DNA from: Rhodospirillales bacterium
GTDB taxonomy: Bacteria > Pseudomonadota > Alphaproteobacteria > Micavibrionales > Micavibrionaceae
Length of the DNA: 64,000 nt
Assembly: GCA_023898765.1 (NCBI GenBank)
Contig: CP060238.1
Location: 1 to 64,000, forward strand
Direction: 5' to 3'
The notes under the pieces were generated by a model. That model was not told where the DNA came from and did no database searches. It saw only the letters and a list, made by a program, of their open reading frames with translations. The translations under genes and the position numbers were made by a program. This document shows positions 43,690 to 53,224 of this stretch, in pieces. Numbering within the stretch: the first letter of the stretch is position 1; every line of letters starts with the position of its first letter.

Positions 43690-44848
43690 CTTCAAGATCG
43701 GGGATCGTCTGGTTGGTCAGGATGCCCCCTGCTACATTATCGCTGAAGTCTCCTGCAATCATAACGGCGATTTCAATGAGGCATGCAAAATCATTGAGGC
43801 CGCCGGAAAAGCCGGTGCAGACGCCGTCAAGCTTCAGACCTATACCGCCGACACCATTACGCGCAACTATAAAGGCATGCTGGAAGGAACAATGTGGGCA
43901 GGCATCGATTTGCATGCCCTGTACGAAAAAGCGCACACGCCGTGGGAATGGCATAAAGACCTGAAAAAAGTCGCCGAGGATAACGGATTGCAGCTTTTTT
44001 CCTCGCCCTTCGATGAAACTGCCGTCGATTTTCTGGTAGAACAGGATGTGCCGGTTTTAAAAGTGGCCTCTTTTGAAGCTGTGGATACGAAGCTTCTGGA
44101 ATATATGGCGCAAACGGGAAAACCCATCATTGTCTCCAACGGCATGACGGATTTTCTGGAGATGAAAGAATCCATAGACGTACTGCGCAGCGCGGGGGCA
44201 CAAGATATCGCCCTTTTACATTGTAACAGCGGCTATCCGGCAGCCTTCCATGAGGTCAATCTGGCGACTATTCCCGTTATTGGAGAACTGTTTAATTGTG
44301 TGACGGGGCTTTCGGATCACACTTTGTTTGCGGACCATGAAAACAAGACGGAACCCGCTGCGCATATTGCGCCGGTTGAATCCGTAAAATTCGGGGCGAA
44401 AATCATCGAAGTTCATTTGATGCTGGATCGCAATCATTCCCGTGCGCTCTTTGAAAAAAACAAGGGGGGATATGACTGGGCCTTTTCGCGGGAACCCCAT
44501 GAATTGAAGCGCATGATTGACATGATCCGACAATACGAGAAAGACGGCTTTGTAGGATATGAAACAGCCCGTGAAAGAGAACTCGCCGATTTGACGCATG
44601 GTAAAGTCTGTTTCGAACCGACCCAGCGGGAAATTGAATCGCGCCCGGCCCGCCCGTCTCTTTGGGTCGTTCAAGACGTAAAAGCCGGAGAAAAACTTAA
44701 TTTTGCCGCAGGACGTAAAGGAAATGTCGATTCCATTCGTCCCGGAAACGGCGGCCTTCATATTCGTTATGCCGATTTCATCAGCTCGAAAAAGGCACGC
44801 ACCGATATCAAAGCCGGCACACCATTGCAATGGGATATGATCGCCTGA
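43682..44848 (+). CDS. pseI: Pseudaminic acid synthase
   Basis: A 388-residue NeuB-family synthase: a TIM barrel with IIAEVSCNHNGDFNEACKII, SSPFDETAVDFL, ASFEAVDTKLLEYMAQTG and SNGMTDFLEMKES, and a C-terminal antifreeze/SAF domain (about 325-388, IRPGNGGLHIRYADFISS). It condenses the 6-deoxy-diamino sugar with phosphoenolpyruvate to give pseudaminic acid. The start overlaps the preceding gene by eight bases. Assignment to Pse rather than legionaminic acid follows from pseB/pseC/pseG nearby. Confidence 0.92.
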   Translation: MPNFKIGDRLVGQDAPCYIIAEVSCNHNGDFNEACKIIEAAGKAGADAVKLQTYTADTITRNYKGMLEGTMWAGIDLHALYEKAHTPWEWHKDLKKVAEDNGLQLFSSPFDETAVDFLVEQDVPVLKVASFEAVDTKLLEYMAQTGKPIIVSNGMTDFLEMKESIDVLRSAGAQDIALLHCNSGYPAAFHEVNLATIPVIGELFNCVTGLSDHTLFADHENKTEPAAHIAPVESVKFGAKIIEVHLMLDRNHSRALFEKNKGGYDWAFSREPHELKRMIDMIRQYEKDGFVGYETARERELADLTHGKVCFEPTQREIESRPARPSLWVVQDVKAGEKLNFAAGRKGNVDSIRPGNGGLHIRYADFISSKKARTDIKAGTPLQWDMIA

Positions 44849-44856
44849 GATACGAA

Positions 44857-45483
44857 ATGAGAAAAGTTGCCATTATTGATTACGGATTGGGAAATCTGCG
44901 CTCTGTCTATAACGGCTTTGAGTATGTAGGCGCACAGCCCTTTATTGCAGACTCGCCGGAAGATATGGCTGGCGCAGATTGCGCTGTACTTCCCGGCGTT
45001 GGCGCGTTTGGCGATGGCATGCAAATACTCCGGGATAATGGCTGGCTGAACGCCATTGAAATTTTTGCCGTAAAAGATAAAAAGCCGTTTTTAGGAATTT
45101 GCCTTGGCATGCAGCTCCTCGCAAAAGAAGGATCGGAAAACGGTTTCCATGAAGGTCTGGGGCTGATTGACGGACATGTTGTCCGTTTATCTCCGGATGA
45201 TGATAAAATCCGTATCCCGCACATAGGCTGGAACGATGTCACGGCACAGGCAGGCAGCGCAACGTATGAGGGCATAGACACACCGCAGGATTTTTACTTC
45301 GTCCATAGTTATGTTTTTGAGCCTGACGATCCTTCTGTCATAAGCGGAACCTGCCATCACGGTCAGGTATTTGCCGCCAGCGTTGAATCCGGGAACATAT
45401 GGGGCGTGCAATTCCATCCTGAAAAAAGCCAGGCGGCCGGACTGGCCTTGCTCCAAAATTTTCTAAAGGCAGTGCCGTGCTGA
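44857..45483 (+). CDS. hisH: HisH-like glutamine amidotransferase for sugar amidation
   Basis: A 208-residue class I glutaminase. It has YGLGNLRSVYNGFEYVG, the nucleophile Cys in FLGICLGMQLLA and the His/Glu pair in VQFHPEKSQ, so it should be catalytically competent and release ammonia. It is a HisH family member, but its place between pseI and a HisF-like plus WbpG-like gene shows a role in amidating a surface sugar, not histidine synthesis (no other his genes are near). Start is the ATG at 44857; the frame opens at 44830 inside pseI. Confidence 0.88.
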   Translation: MRKVAIIDYGLGNLRSVYNGFEYVGAQPFIADSPEDMAGADCAVLPGVGAFGDGMQILRDNGWLNAIEIFAVKDKKPFLGICLGMQLLAKEGSENGFHEGLGLIDGHVVRLSPDDDKIRIPHIGWNDVTAQAGSATYEGIDTPQDFYFVHSYVFEPDDPSVISGTCHHGQVFAASVESGNIWGVQFHPEKSQAAGLALLQNFLKAVPC

Positions 45484-46265
45484 AAACCCGCCTCATCCCG
45501 ATTTTACTTTTAAAAAACGGACAACTTGTCCGCAGCGAGGATTTTTTGACGCACCAAATTATCGGCGACCCCATTCACGAAGTAAAACGCTTTAACGAAT
45601 GGAATGTTGACGAGTTGATTTATATAGACATTACGCAGGGAGATTATAACTTCCAGCGGCGAAGCGATCATAAAACAAAAGGACTGGAAAACCCTCTCTC
45701 CATTTTGGATGAAGTCAGTAAAACGTGTTTTGTCCCCCTGACATGGGGTGGACGTATTCGCTGTTTTGACGATGCGGCAGAACGCTTTCAACACGGTGCG
45801 GACAAGATCACATTAAACCGCGCCCTGTTTGACACGCCAGATCTGGTAAAAAAAATCGCCGGAAGATATGGTTCCCAAGCCGTCGTTGCAAGCATGGATG
45901 TCCTTCTCCATCCCTCTGGAGAATATGAAGTATTCACAGACGGAAACCGCACTCCCAAAGGAAAAAATCCGTCCGAATGGGCAAAACAACTGGAAGCCAT
46001 GGGCGTTGGAGAAATTCTGGTGCAGGCCATCCATAAAGACGGGAAAGGAACAGGATATGATCTGCCCCTGATTTCATCTGTGGCGAAAGCGGTTAAAATT
46101 CCTGTAATTGCCTGTAGCGGCGTTGGAACCTATGAACACTATGCCAAGGCTGCAGAGGCCGGAGCTTCGGCCGTTGCGGCAGCAAATATATGGCATTTCA
46201 AGGAATTGTCTGATAGAAATGGAAAACGTGCACTGCAGCGGGCGGGCGTGAACGTGCGATTTTAA
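45477..46265 (+). CDS. hisF: HisF-like TIM-barrel partner for sugar amidation
   Basis: A 262-residue HisF-family barrel starting at GTG 45477, overlapping the HisH-like stop. In true HisF the first strand reads like CLDVKDG with a catalytic Asp; here it reads IPILLLKNGQLVRS, so that Asp is lost, while the later Asp in VVASMDVLL remains. This is as expected for the WbuZ-type paralogue that only conducts ammonia from HisH to a synthetase. ACSGVGTYEHYAKA and VAAANIWHF give the phosphate loops. It should pass ammonia to the gene product at 46291. Confidence 0.87.
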   Translation: MLKTRLIPILLLKNGQLVRSEDFLTHQIIGDPIHEVKRFNEWNVDELIYIDITQGDYNFQRRSDHKTKGLENPLSILDEVSKTCFVPLTWGGRIRCFDDAAERFQHGADKITLNRALFDTPDLVKKIAGRYGSQAVVASMDVLLHPSGEYEVFTDGNRTPKGKNPSEWAKQLEAMGVGEILVQAIHKDGKGTGYDLPLISSVAKAVKIPVIACSGVGTYEHYAKAAEAGASAVAAANIWHFKELSDRNGKRALQRAGVNVRF

Positions 46266-46290
46266 AAATCAAAGAGGGTATAGCTTAAAA

Positions 46291-47505
46291 ATGGTTGCTT
46301 ACTGTTCCCACTGTGTTTGTCCCGATATTTCGGCCGTGCCGACTGCGTTTGATGAGAATGGAGTCTGCACCGGCTGTCGCGTCCACGAACAAAAAAAGAA
46401 TATTGACTGGGCTGAACGATGGGAAATGTTCAAAGATCTGGTCTATAGCTATAAAACAGACAATAACTACGACATTCTGGTTCCCGTAAGTGGTGGAAAA
46501 GACAGCTATTTCCAGGTCCACAAAATGATAGAGCTGGGATTGAAACCCCTGCTCGTTACCTATCATGCCAATAATTATTTGCCGGAAGGCGAAGAAAACA
46601 TGCTGCGCATGCGCGAAGTGTTCGACGTGGACCACATCATCGTGCGCCCTGGCGTCGACACGCTGATCAAGATGAACCGTCTTGGCTTTAAAGTACAGGG
46701 CGACAATAACTGGCACGGACATTGCGGAATTTTTACAGTGCCTATCCAGATTGCTGTCCGTTATAAAATCCCCCTTATCTTATGGGGTGAACACGGCTTT
46801 ATGGATTTGGGCGGGATGTATTCCTATAACGATTTTGTTGAATTTACGGCCAAACACCGGCTGGAGCATTCTTTGCGCGGCTACGACTGGCACGATTTTA
46901 CCGATGAAGGGCTGGAAAAGCTTGGCATGGGAGAGATGAAAGAAGGACTCAGGCCAAAAGATCTTTTATGGGCACAATATCCAGGTGATGAAGAAATTGA
47001 CGAAGTCGGTGTGCGTGGCCTTTATTTAAGCAATTATCTAAATTGGGACGGAGAGGAAAATTCAAAACTGGTTGTTGAAAAATATGGATGGGAGCCAGCC
47101 CGCCAGCCCTTCGAACGGACATACCGCATGTTTTCCAATCTGGATGATATGCACGAAAACGGTATTCACGATTACATGAAATTTGTCAAACTCGGTTACG
47201 GACGGGCAACGGATCATGCCTGCAAAGACATACGATCAGGCAGAATGACGCGCGATGAAGGCATCGATATGGTCAAAAAATATGACGCCGTCAAACCCCG
47301 GCGCGATCTGGAAAGATGGCTCAAATATGTTGACATGAGTGAAGAAGAATTTGATTACATTCTTGATGGATTTCGGGATCCGCGCGTCTGGAGAATTGAA
47401 AACGGTCAGTGGGTCAAAGAGAATATCTGGGGAGAGGATTCCACCTACGGCCCCGTATATCAGGACAACACGAATTGCGTCAGAAACAATAAAAAAGTCG
47501 GATAA
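46291..47505 (+). CDS. N-acetyl sugar amidotransferase (WbpG/PseA family)
   Basis: A 404-residue PP-loop ATPase-type enzyme: an N-terminal zinc ribbon (YCSHCVCPDIS, CTGCRVHE), then LVPVSGGKDSYFQVHKM, the ATP pyrophosphatase loop, and WHGHCGIFTVPIQIAVRY. With HisH- and HisF-like proteins this family turns an acetamido group of a sugar into an acetamidino group using ATP and glutamine-derived ammonia. In Campylobacter, PseA does this for pseudaminic acid. The substrate here is inferred from neighbours. Confidence 0.88.
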   Translation: MVAYCSHCVCPDISAVPTAFDENGVCTGCRVHEQKKNIDWAERWEMFKDLVYSYKTDNNYDILVPVSGGKDSYFQVHKMIELGLKPLLVTYHANNYLPEGEENMLRMREVFDVDHIIVRPGVDTLIKMNRLGFKVQGDNNWHGHCGIFTVPIQIAVRYKIPLILWGEHGFMDLGGMYSYNDFVEFTAKHRLEHSLRGYDWHDFTDEGLEKLGMGEMKEGLRPKDLLWAQYPGDEEIDEVGVRGLYLSNYLNWDGEENSKLVVEKYGWEPARQPFERTYRMFSNLDDMHENGIHDYMKFVKLGYGRATDHACKDIRSGRMTRDEGIDMVKKYDAVKPRRDLERWLKYVDMSEEEFDYILDGFRDPRVWRIENGQWVKENIWGEDSTYGPVYQDNTNCVRNNKKVG

Positions 47506-47510
47506 CCGCC

Positions 47511-48539
47511 ATGTCAAATCCTGCCGGAAAAGAAACGCTGAAGACTTTCTCGGAAAACGATATTCGTCCCGATGACATCATGGAAAAACAGCATGCTGTA
47601 ATGATGGCTGATATCGACTATATCCTGGGATATAAAGATAATTTCGTACACGTAAACTGCCCGGCCTGCGATCAGGACAATGCCGAACTGGCATTTAGGA
47701 AATATACACTGGACTATAAAAAGTGCAGAGAATGCGAAACGCTCTATATAAACCCGCGACCAACGGAAGAACAACTCGCAGATTTTTATAAAAATTCTCA
47801 GAATTATGATTTCTGGAACGAACATATTTTTCCGGCCACAGAAGATGCACGACGTGAAAATATTTTTCGGCCCCGAGCAAAAAAGGTCAAAGATATTTGT
47901 GAACGGCTGGGTGTAAAACCGGAAAAACTCGTTGAAGTCGGGGCAGGCTTCGGCACCTTTTGCGAAGAAATATTAAAACTGGATTTTGTAAGCGATATCA
48001 CAGCGGTGGAACCGACTCCTGCCCTGTCGGAAACCTGTCGGAAAAAGGGGCTTCATGTTATTGAATCGCCTATCGAAGATGCGAATTTTGAACCGGGCTC
48101 GGTTGATCTTGTGTGTTCCTTTGAAGTTCTGGAACATTTATTCTCGCCGTCCGATTTTATTGCAAAATGCGCTGCCATTATAAAACCGGGCGGGCTTGCC
48201 ATTATTACAAATCCGAACGGCAAAGGTTTTGATGTAGTTGTCGCACCGGAATACGCCGGGACCGTAGACGTTGAACATCTTAATTATTTTAATCCGAAGT
48301 CGATGAAAACGTTATTTGAGCGCCACGGGTTTGACGTGCTGGAAGTTATGACCCCTGGAAAATTGGATGCGGAACTGGTGCGGAAAATGTTTTTATCCGG
48401 CAGTCTGTCGCAAAAAGACGAGCCGTTCCTGCATCAGCTTTTGATTGAAAACTGGGACAGCGCCGGGCATGATTTTCAGGATTTTTTAGCCAAGCACAAC
48501 CTGTCTTCCCATATGTGGACCATTGCAAGAAAGCGATAA
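47511..48539 (+). CDS. SAM-dependent class I methyltransferase with zinc ribbon
   Basis: A 342-residue protein. The N-terminal part has two Cys pairs (CPACDQDN, CRECETLY) like a zinc ribbon seen in sugar C/O-methyltransferases. The SAM domain has KLVEVGAGFGTFCEEIL, VDLVCSFEVLEHLFSPSDF and IIKPGGLAIITNPNG. It starts five bases after the preceding gene. Methylation of a sugar of the glycan is likely; the position is unknown. Confidence 0.82.
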   Translation: MSNPAGKETLKTFSENDIRPDDIMEKQHAVMMADIDYILGYKDNFVHVNCPACDQDNAELAFRKYTLDYKKCRECETLYINPRPTEEQLADFYKNSQNYDFWNEHIFPATEDARRENIFRPRAKKVKDICERLGVKPEKLVEVGAGFGTFCEEILKLDFVSDITAVEPTPALSETCRKKGLHVIESPIEDANFEPGSVDLVCSFEVLEHLFSPSDFIAKCAAIIKPGGLAIITNPNGKGFDVVVAPEYAGTVDVEHLNYFNPKSMKTLFERHGFDVLEVMTPGKLDAELVRKMFLSGSLSQKDEPFLHQLLIENWDSAGHDFQDFLAKHNLSSHMWTIARKR

Positions 48540-48544
48540 AACAA

Positions 48545-50137
48545 ATGGGTGTTTTTTTCGTCGAATGCAAAACAGAATATTCTCTGGACCTTATTGTTTC
48601 CCTGTCGAAGACGCAGCATTGCGTTACCTGGGCTGGATCGCATATGCACACCGCAGAGCTTGAAAACCTGCGAAAGAAAAGACCTGAGTTCAACGCAATA
48701 AAAATAGTAAACTCTCCGGCACTTTACCGCAGGAAGACCCTCAAGCAGGAATATAAAAGCTATTTCCAGCCACTTAACCCGGAGATACTGTCTTATTTTT
48801 CCTCCATCGAACGGGACTTTTATATTTTAACGGACCGTGGAAATTACGAGTCCGTTTCCTTTCGGGAGAGAAAATTATATTTTCGTGATCTTATCCGCTT
48901 CTGGATGGGATTTTTACAACGTGAAGATATTGAGGCCGTTTATTGTCCTTATGCGCCGCATGTTGGATGGGAACTTGTTTTGATGCAGGCCAGCCGTTTT
49001 CTGGGCCTTCCCTTTGCTTATTTTTCTCATACCGCCATTAATAACCGTTCCTTACTTCGGGAAAGTTATAAGGATATCCCGATCGTTCCAGGCGGTTATC
49101 TGAAAGGGCTTTCCGTTGAAGATATCAGATCGCAAATCGACCCGGCGCTTCTCAAGGACTTTGAAGAAGGCAGTCTTGTAACGGAGGCCGTCAAGGCTGA
49201 AAACGATGCCTTTAACAAACAATCCGTAAATACGAGCCGGAATCTTACTGAGAAATTTCAAAAATCGCGTCCGAAAATATCAATGGCGCTTCGGATAAAG
49301 AGAATAGCCGGCCCTGTTTATTACGCCTTGTTTGAACGGACGAAGCGCAGGTTTTACCTCCCCTTGAGCATGGATGAACACTCATCATTGTCCATCTGGT
49401 CACGAGCCTTGCGCCGTCATAGAGTGCATGCCGCACGCTTAAAATCCTATTATGAAAGCCATACGGGCAACATTGACCTGGAGCAACCCTATGTCTATTT
49501 CCCGATGCATCTGCAGCCAGAAATGACAACCCAGCCCGAAGCCGGAATTTATGAAGACCACTATCTTGTTTTGGAACAGATACTGGCCGCGCTGCCGGAA
49601 GGATGGAAAATCTATGTGAAGGAAAACCCAAGACAATACGACACGTCTATCAATGCCGTTTCCGCAATGCATTTCAGGGATATCCAGGATCTAAAAGATT
49701 TACTGGATGCTTCGCCCGCCATTCATTTCGTGCCGCAATCCGTTTCTACACCGGACCTCATTCAAAATGCTCAGGCGGTGGTAACACAAACCGGCACGGT
49801 CGGGTGGGAATGCCTGACCTCCGGAAAACCCTGCATCGCCTTTGCACGCCCGTGGTATAGCGGCTGCCGAAGCTGCTTAAGAGTAAACAACGCGGAAGAC
49901 CTTCGCGCCGCCTTTCAACAGGTTCCTCATATATCCCCAGAAAAAGTTCAGGCCGACCTGATGCGTTTTTTGCATTTTTATCAGAATGAATTATTCATCG
50001 GCTCTTTATCCGATCCGACAAATGTTGCCTATAATACGAGACCGTATGACGAACTTATTTCCGGCCATAAACAAAGGCTCCTGAATTTTTTCGAAAGCGG
50101 AACAGGAAAAGATCAATCTATAAAACGCACGGGTTAG
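48545..50137 (+). CDS. Capsule-synthesis-like (KpsC/KpsS-type) glycosyltransferase
   Basis: About 530 residues of GT-B-like sequence. YVYFPMHLQPEMTTQPEAG followed by WKIYVKENPRQY and VVTQTGTVGWECLTSGKPCI resembles the Capsule_synth fold of Kdo transferases. The N-terminal half has VYCPYAPHVGWELVLMQASR and LPFAYFSHTAINNRSLL. A retaining or inverting transfer of a nonulosonic acid is plausible but unproven. Start ATG 48545 (MGVFFVEC) lies just past the methyltransferase stop. It ends four bases inside the convergent ABC gene. Confidence 0.6.
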   Translation: MGVFFVECKTEYSLDLIVSLSKTQHCVTWAGSHMHTAELENLRKKRPEFNAIKIVNSPALYRRKTLKQEYKSYFQPLNPEILSYFSSIERDFYILTDRGNYESVSFRERKLYFRDLIRFWMGFLQREDIEAVYCPYAPHVGWELVLMQASRFLGLPFAYFSHTAINNRSLLRESYKDIPIVPGGYLKGLSVEDIRSQIDPALLKDFEEGSLVTEAVKAENDAFNKQSVNTSRNLTEKFQKSRPKISMALRIKRIAGPVYYALFERTKRRFYLPLSMDEHSSLSIWSRALRRHRVHAARLKSYYESHTGNIDLEQPYVYFPMHLQPEMTTQPEAGIYEDHYLVLEQILAALPEGWKIYVKENPRQYDTSINAVSAMHFRDIQDLKDLLDASPAIHFVPQSVSTPDLIQNAQAVVTQTGTVGWECLTSGKPCIAFARPWYSGCRSCLRVNNAEDLRAAFQQVPHISPEKVQADLMRFLHFYQNELFIGSLSDPTNVAYNTRPYDELISGHKQRLLNFFESGTGKDQSIKRTG

Positions 50138-51927
50138 TCTTTGGAATCCTTCACCAGTTTTTTAAAATATGACGATCTTTCCTGAAGATCGTCATACGAC
50201 CCTGAATCGGCAATCTTTCCTTCCGACACAACATAAATTCTGTCACAGAAGCTAAGCGTTTCCACCCGATGCGTAATAAAGATAAGTGTTTTTGATTTTT
50301 GTCTGACAATATTATCAAGGAGCCTCTTTTCCGTATGGACATCCAAAGCGCTCGTCGCTTCGTCTAAAATCAGAATATCCTTATCCTGATACAGGGCGCG
50401 CGCGATACCGATGCGTTGACGTTGACCGCCGCTCAGACGAATACCGTTTTCTCCCGTTACGAGCGACGAATCCTCTCCCATTTCTTCCAAAAACTCATCC
50501 ACGAGCGCCAGCTCCCTTGCGTGTTTTGCGCGCGCCCGGTCAATCTGCCCGCCCTGCATTTCCATACTTATATTCATATCGACAGTATCATCAAGAAGGT
50601 AAACATTCTGCGACACATAGGAAATATTTTGTCGCCACCCGGCATAATCGGATGGTGGCAACAATTTTCCGTCAATGTAGAGCCCTCCTTCTTCGGGTTT
50701 ACTCAACCCGGCCAACAAATCAATCAGTGTACTTTTCCCGCCGCCACTCTCCCCTATAATCCCGACTTTTTCACCCTTCTGAACACTTAAATTCACGCCA
50801 TGAAGAACCATATCCTTATCCCTGTAACGAAAACTGATATCCTTCAGACTAAAATTTTTCTTACAGGGAACCGTGGCCTTTTTTCGGTTCTTGTTTTCCA
50901 GAGAAACGGATTGGAGGTCCTGCAATTCACCCGCGATAATATCAAGGGAATGCGAAGAGAATTGTATCTTGGAAAGAGCGTTAAAAATCATCTGAAGCGC
51001 CGGCATTAACCTGTAACCGGCAAAGGTATAAACACCCAGAACAGGCAAAATTTCATTTGCATTATCGCGCGTGGCGGATAAATAAATGACGGCAAAAACT
51101 AGAGCAAAAATAGCAAAAACTTCAATGATGTAACGCGGAGCGACAGCATAAAGATCTGATAATGTCTTGACTCTGGCATAGTGCCGCCCCTCCACATCAT
51201 ACTTTTTTAAAAAGATATTTTCTATTCTCAGCATTTTAATATCTCGTATTACCCGAATAGAATCTGTAATCGTTCTAAGTTTTTCCTGTGTAGCGGCTAC
51301 ACTCTCTTTACCCAGACGATACAAGCGCGTCTTAAGGAATAGATAGATTGCCCCGTAAGCCCCTCCTAAAATAAGGCCGAGCATGATCGTAACCTGCGGG
51401 TTCACGACAAATATAAACACAAGGATGGAAACGACGGAAATGGACCGGGACAAAAGATAAAGAAGCTGCATGATCACATTGGAAACAACATAACTCACTT
51501 CGTTAAAAATATTTCGAAGAAGGTCTGTACTGTGCCGTTCCAGAAAAAAACTGTAAGGCTGATAAATATACGTTTCCAACAGACGCCTTCCAATAGTGTA
51601 TTCCCGGTTATTGGCATACCGAACGGAAAAATAATTCGTCATAAGCATCATCGAATTACTCACCAGAATAATGCACAAAATAACACCGCCCAGAAGAATC
51701 GTAAATTTTTGAAAATCCTTAAATTCATACGTGACATAGATGTCATTCAGAATGGGAAGAGTCTCCAGACTCTCCGGATTAACAATAACGGCTATCAAAG
51801 GCGCAATCGATGCAATTCCCAACACTTCCAAAAGTGCGTTAAAGACCATAAAGACAGACAAAAACCCAAGACTCTTTTTTTCTCCTGAAGAGAGTAAGGA
51901 TAAAATTTTTCTGATAACTTTAAACAT
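50134..51927 (-). CDS. ABC exporter, fused permease and ATPase (MsbA-like)
   Basis: A 597-residue half-transporter. The N-terminal 330 residues have about six membrane helices. The ATPase part has Walker A GIIGESGGGKSTLIDLLAGL, signature RLSGGQRQRIGIARAL and Walker B ILILDEATSALD. Such exporters flip lipid-linked oligosaccharides or lipids (PglK/MsbA types). Placed with two glycosyltransferase-like genes, glycan-lipid flipping is the best inference. The end overlaps the convergent KpsC-like gene by four bases. Confidence 0.85.
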   Translation of the reverse strand: MFKVIRKILSLLSSGEKKSLGFLSVFMVFNALLEVLGIASIAPLIAVIVNPESLETLPILNDIYVTYEFKDFQKFTILLGGVILCIILVSNSMMLMTNYFSVRYANNREYTIGRRLLETYIYQPYSFFLERHSTDLLRNIFNEVSYVVSNVIMQLLYLLSRSISVVSILVFIFVVNPQVTIMLGLILGGAYGAIYLFLKTRLYRLGKESVAATQEKLRTITDSIRVIRDIKMLRIENIFLKKYDVEGRHYARVKTLSDLYAVAPRYIIEVFAIFALVFAVIYLSATRDNANEILPVLGVYTFAGYRLMPALQMIFNALSKIQFSSHSLDIIAGELQDLQSVSLENKNRKKATVPCKKNFSLKDISFRYRDKDMVLHGVNLSVQKGEKVGIIGESGGGKSTLIDLLAGLSKPEEGGLYIDGKLLPPSDYAGWRQNISYVSQNVYLLDDTVDMNISMEMQGGQIDRARAKHARELALVDEFLEEMGEDSSLVTGENGIRLSGGQRQRIGIARALYQDKDILILDEATSALDVHTEKRLLDNIVRQKSKTLIFITHRVETLSFCDRIYVVSEGKIADSGSYDDLQERSSYFKKLVKDSKD

Positions 51928-51958
51928 ACGATTTTTGACTTCTTTCCAAGGCGATTAT

Positions 51959-53224
51959 TTACGACAGTTGTTTTTCGATAGCCGATCTTGTCTCAGCGTT
52001 TATTTTCTCCTGATCGCGACCATAACCGGCATCAAGATAAGAAAACCTCTTTTTCCAGTCCGGGTCCGCATAAAATTCTGCAGCTTTTTGGAAGTTTAAA
52101 TCCCTTATTGAGGTTATTTCGTAACATATATTGTTTTTTACAAAATTGTAATCATCGTAATCAACATAATCCAAATCATTATAATACAGAGTCGGCACGC
52201 CGTATTTTAGAACCGAAAGGTGAAAACTGGAATTTCCTCCAATCACGACGTCACATGCATCGGCGTCCTCCCACAATGTTTTTTCGCGGGAAGAAAGTTC
52301 GACTTTCGGGCATTCTAAAAAGGACAGATTGACCGGATAGGCCGGATGAGCACGCACGATAATACGTTGAATGCCGGGATGGTTTTCAAGGGACATAAGG
52401 ATATTCTTCAGTTTTTCTTCGTAAAACACATTCAGAAAAAGTCCTACCGTCAGGGGTGTCCCTTGAATCAAAACGTCCGTTTTCATGGAACGCTCCTCCC
52501 CTTCCAAGCCCCTGAAAACGATAGATGTTTGACTCGCTCCTTGCGCAGCGTAAATGTCACGGGCACACTGACCGTCCAGTAATGCCAGATTAAAACGAAG
52601 CGGCGGAAAGTCGTCCGTAATATAGGCATGCTGAATATAAATTGTTTTTATATCCAAACCGCGGGCAGCCTCCGCAAACCCGAGAGGTATAGCCGAATGA
52701 TCGTTGGCAACAAGAACTGCTTTAGGACGAAGCCTGATAAAAATCCGCCGAAAAAACGCTTCGGTGCATAAATACAAAATGTAATTCACCAAGGTAATAG
52801 CGTCTTCATCCTTAGACGATTTATACAAATAAAGGAGAGTCACATAAAGACTGCAAAACAACGCAGGAAGATAGCGGACAAAATCAACCCCCAACGGTTT
52901 TTCATTCTGGAGGTCAAAGCTTTTAAAAGCTTTATCCGGAAAGAGCGAGCGGACAAAATCAATTTGCCGCGCCTGGTTTCTTGTCGAAATCAAATAAACA
53001 AGATCCTTGTCTTGTCCTTCCTCTCTCATTTTAAGAACGGAAAAGAGAAAAATTCTAAAAACCTCAAGACCATATAAAAACCTGTAAAAGGCATGCCTGT
53101 GAAGCCTGTCGATCAAATATGAGCGATATGACTTTCTTAAATATTCGTTTTGCAATTTTTGTTGCGCAGGAATATTTATAATTCTTCTCAAGGTTCGAAA
53201 AACAAAAAGGTGACGGATATTCAT
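51959..53224 (-). CDS. Putative polysialyltransferase- or glycerophosphotransferase-like glycosyltransferase
   Basis: A 421-residue, AT-rich gene. I see a GT-B-like pattern: AVLVANDHSAIPLGFAEAAR, then KTIYIQHAYITDD, RIIVRAHPAYPVN and DVVIGGNSSFHLSVLKYGVP. The last two recall polysialyltransferases and CDP-glycerol transferases. The N-terminal third is very basic and could be membrane-associated. The start ATG overlaps the stop of the GT4 gene. The family is uncertain; transfer of a nonulosonic acid would suit the neighbours. Confidence 0.5.
   Translation of the reverse strand: MNIRHLFVFRTLRRIINIPAQQKLQNEYLRKSYRSYLIDRLHRHAFYRFLYGLEVFRIFLFSVLKMREEGQDKDLVYLISTRNQARQIDFVRSLFPDKAFKSFDLQNEKPLGVDFVRYLPALFCSLYVTLLYLYKSSKDEDAITLVNYILYLCTEAFFRRIFIRLRPKAVLVANDHSAIPLGFAEAARGLDIKTIYIQHAYITDDFPPLRFNLALLDGQCARDIYAAQGASQTSIVFRGLEGEERSMKTDVLIQGTPLTVGLFLNVFYEEKLKNILMSLENHPGIQRIIVRAHPAYPVNLSFLECPKVELSSREKTLWEDADACDVVIGGNSSFHLSVLKYGVPTLYYNDLDYVDYDDYNFVKNNICYEITSIRDLNFQKAAEFYADPDWKKRFSYLDAGYGRDQEKINAETRSAIEKQLS

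Noticed and set aside
44857..46265. HisH and HisF as histidine biosynthesis enzymes
   Set aside because: No other his genes nearby, the HisF-like barrel lacks its first catalytic Asp, and a WbpG/PseA-type gene follows.
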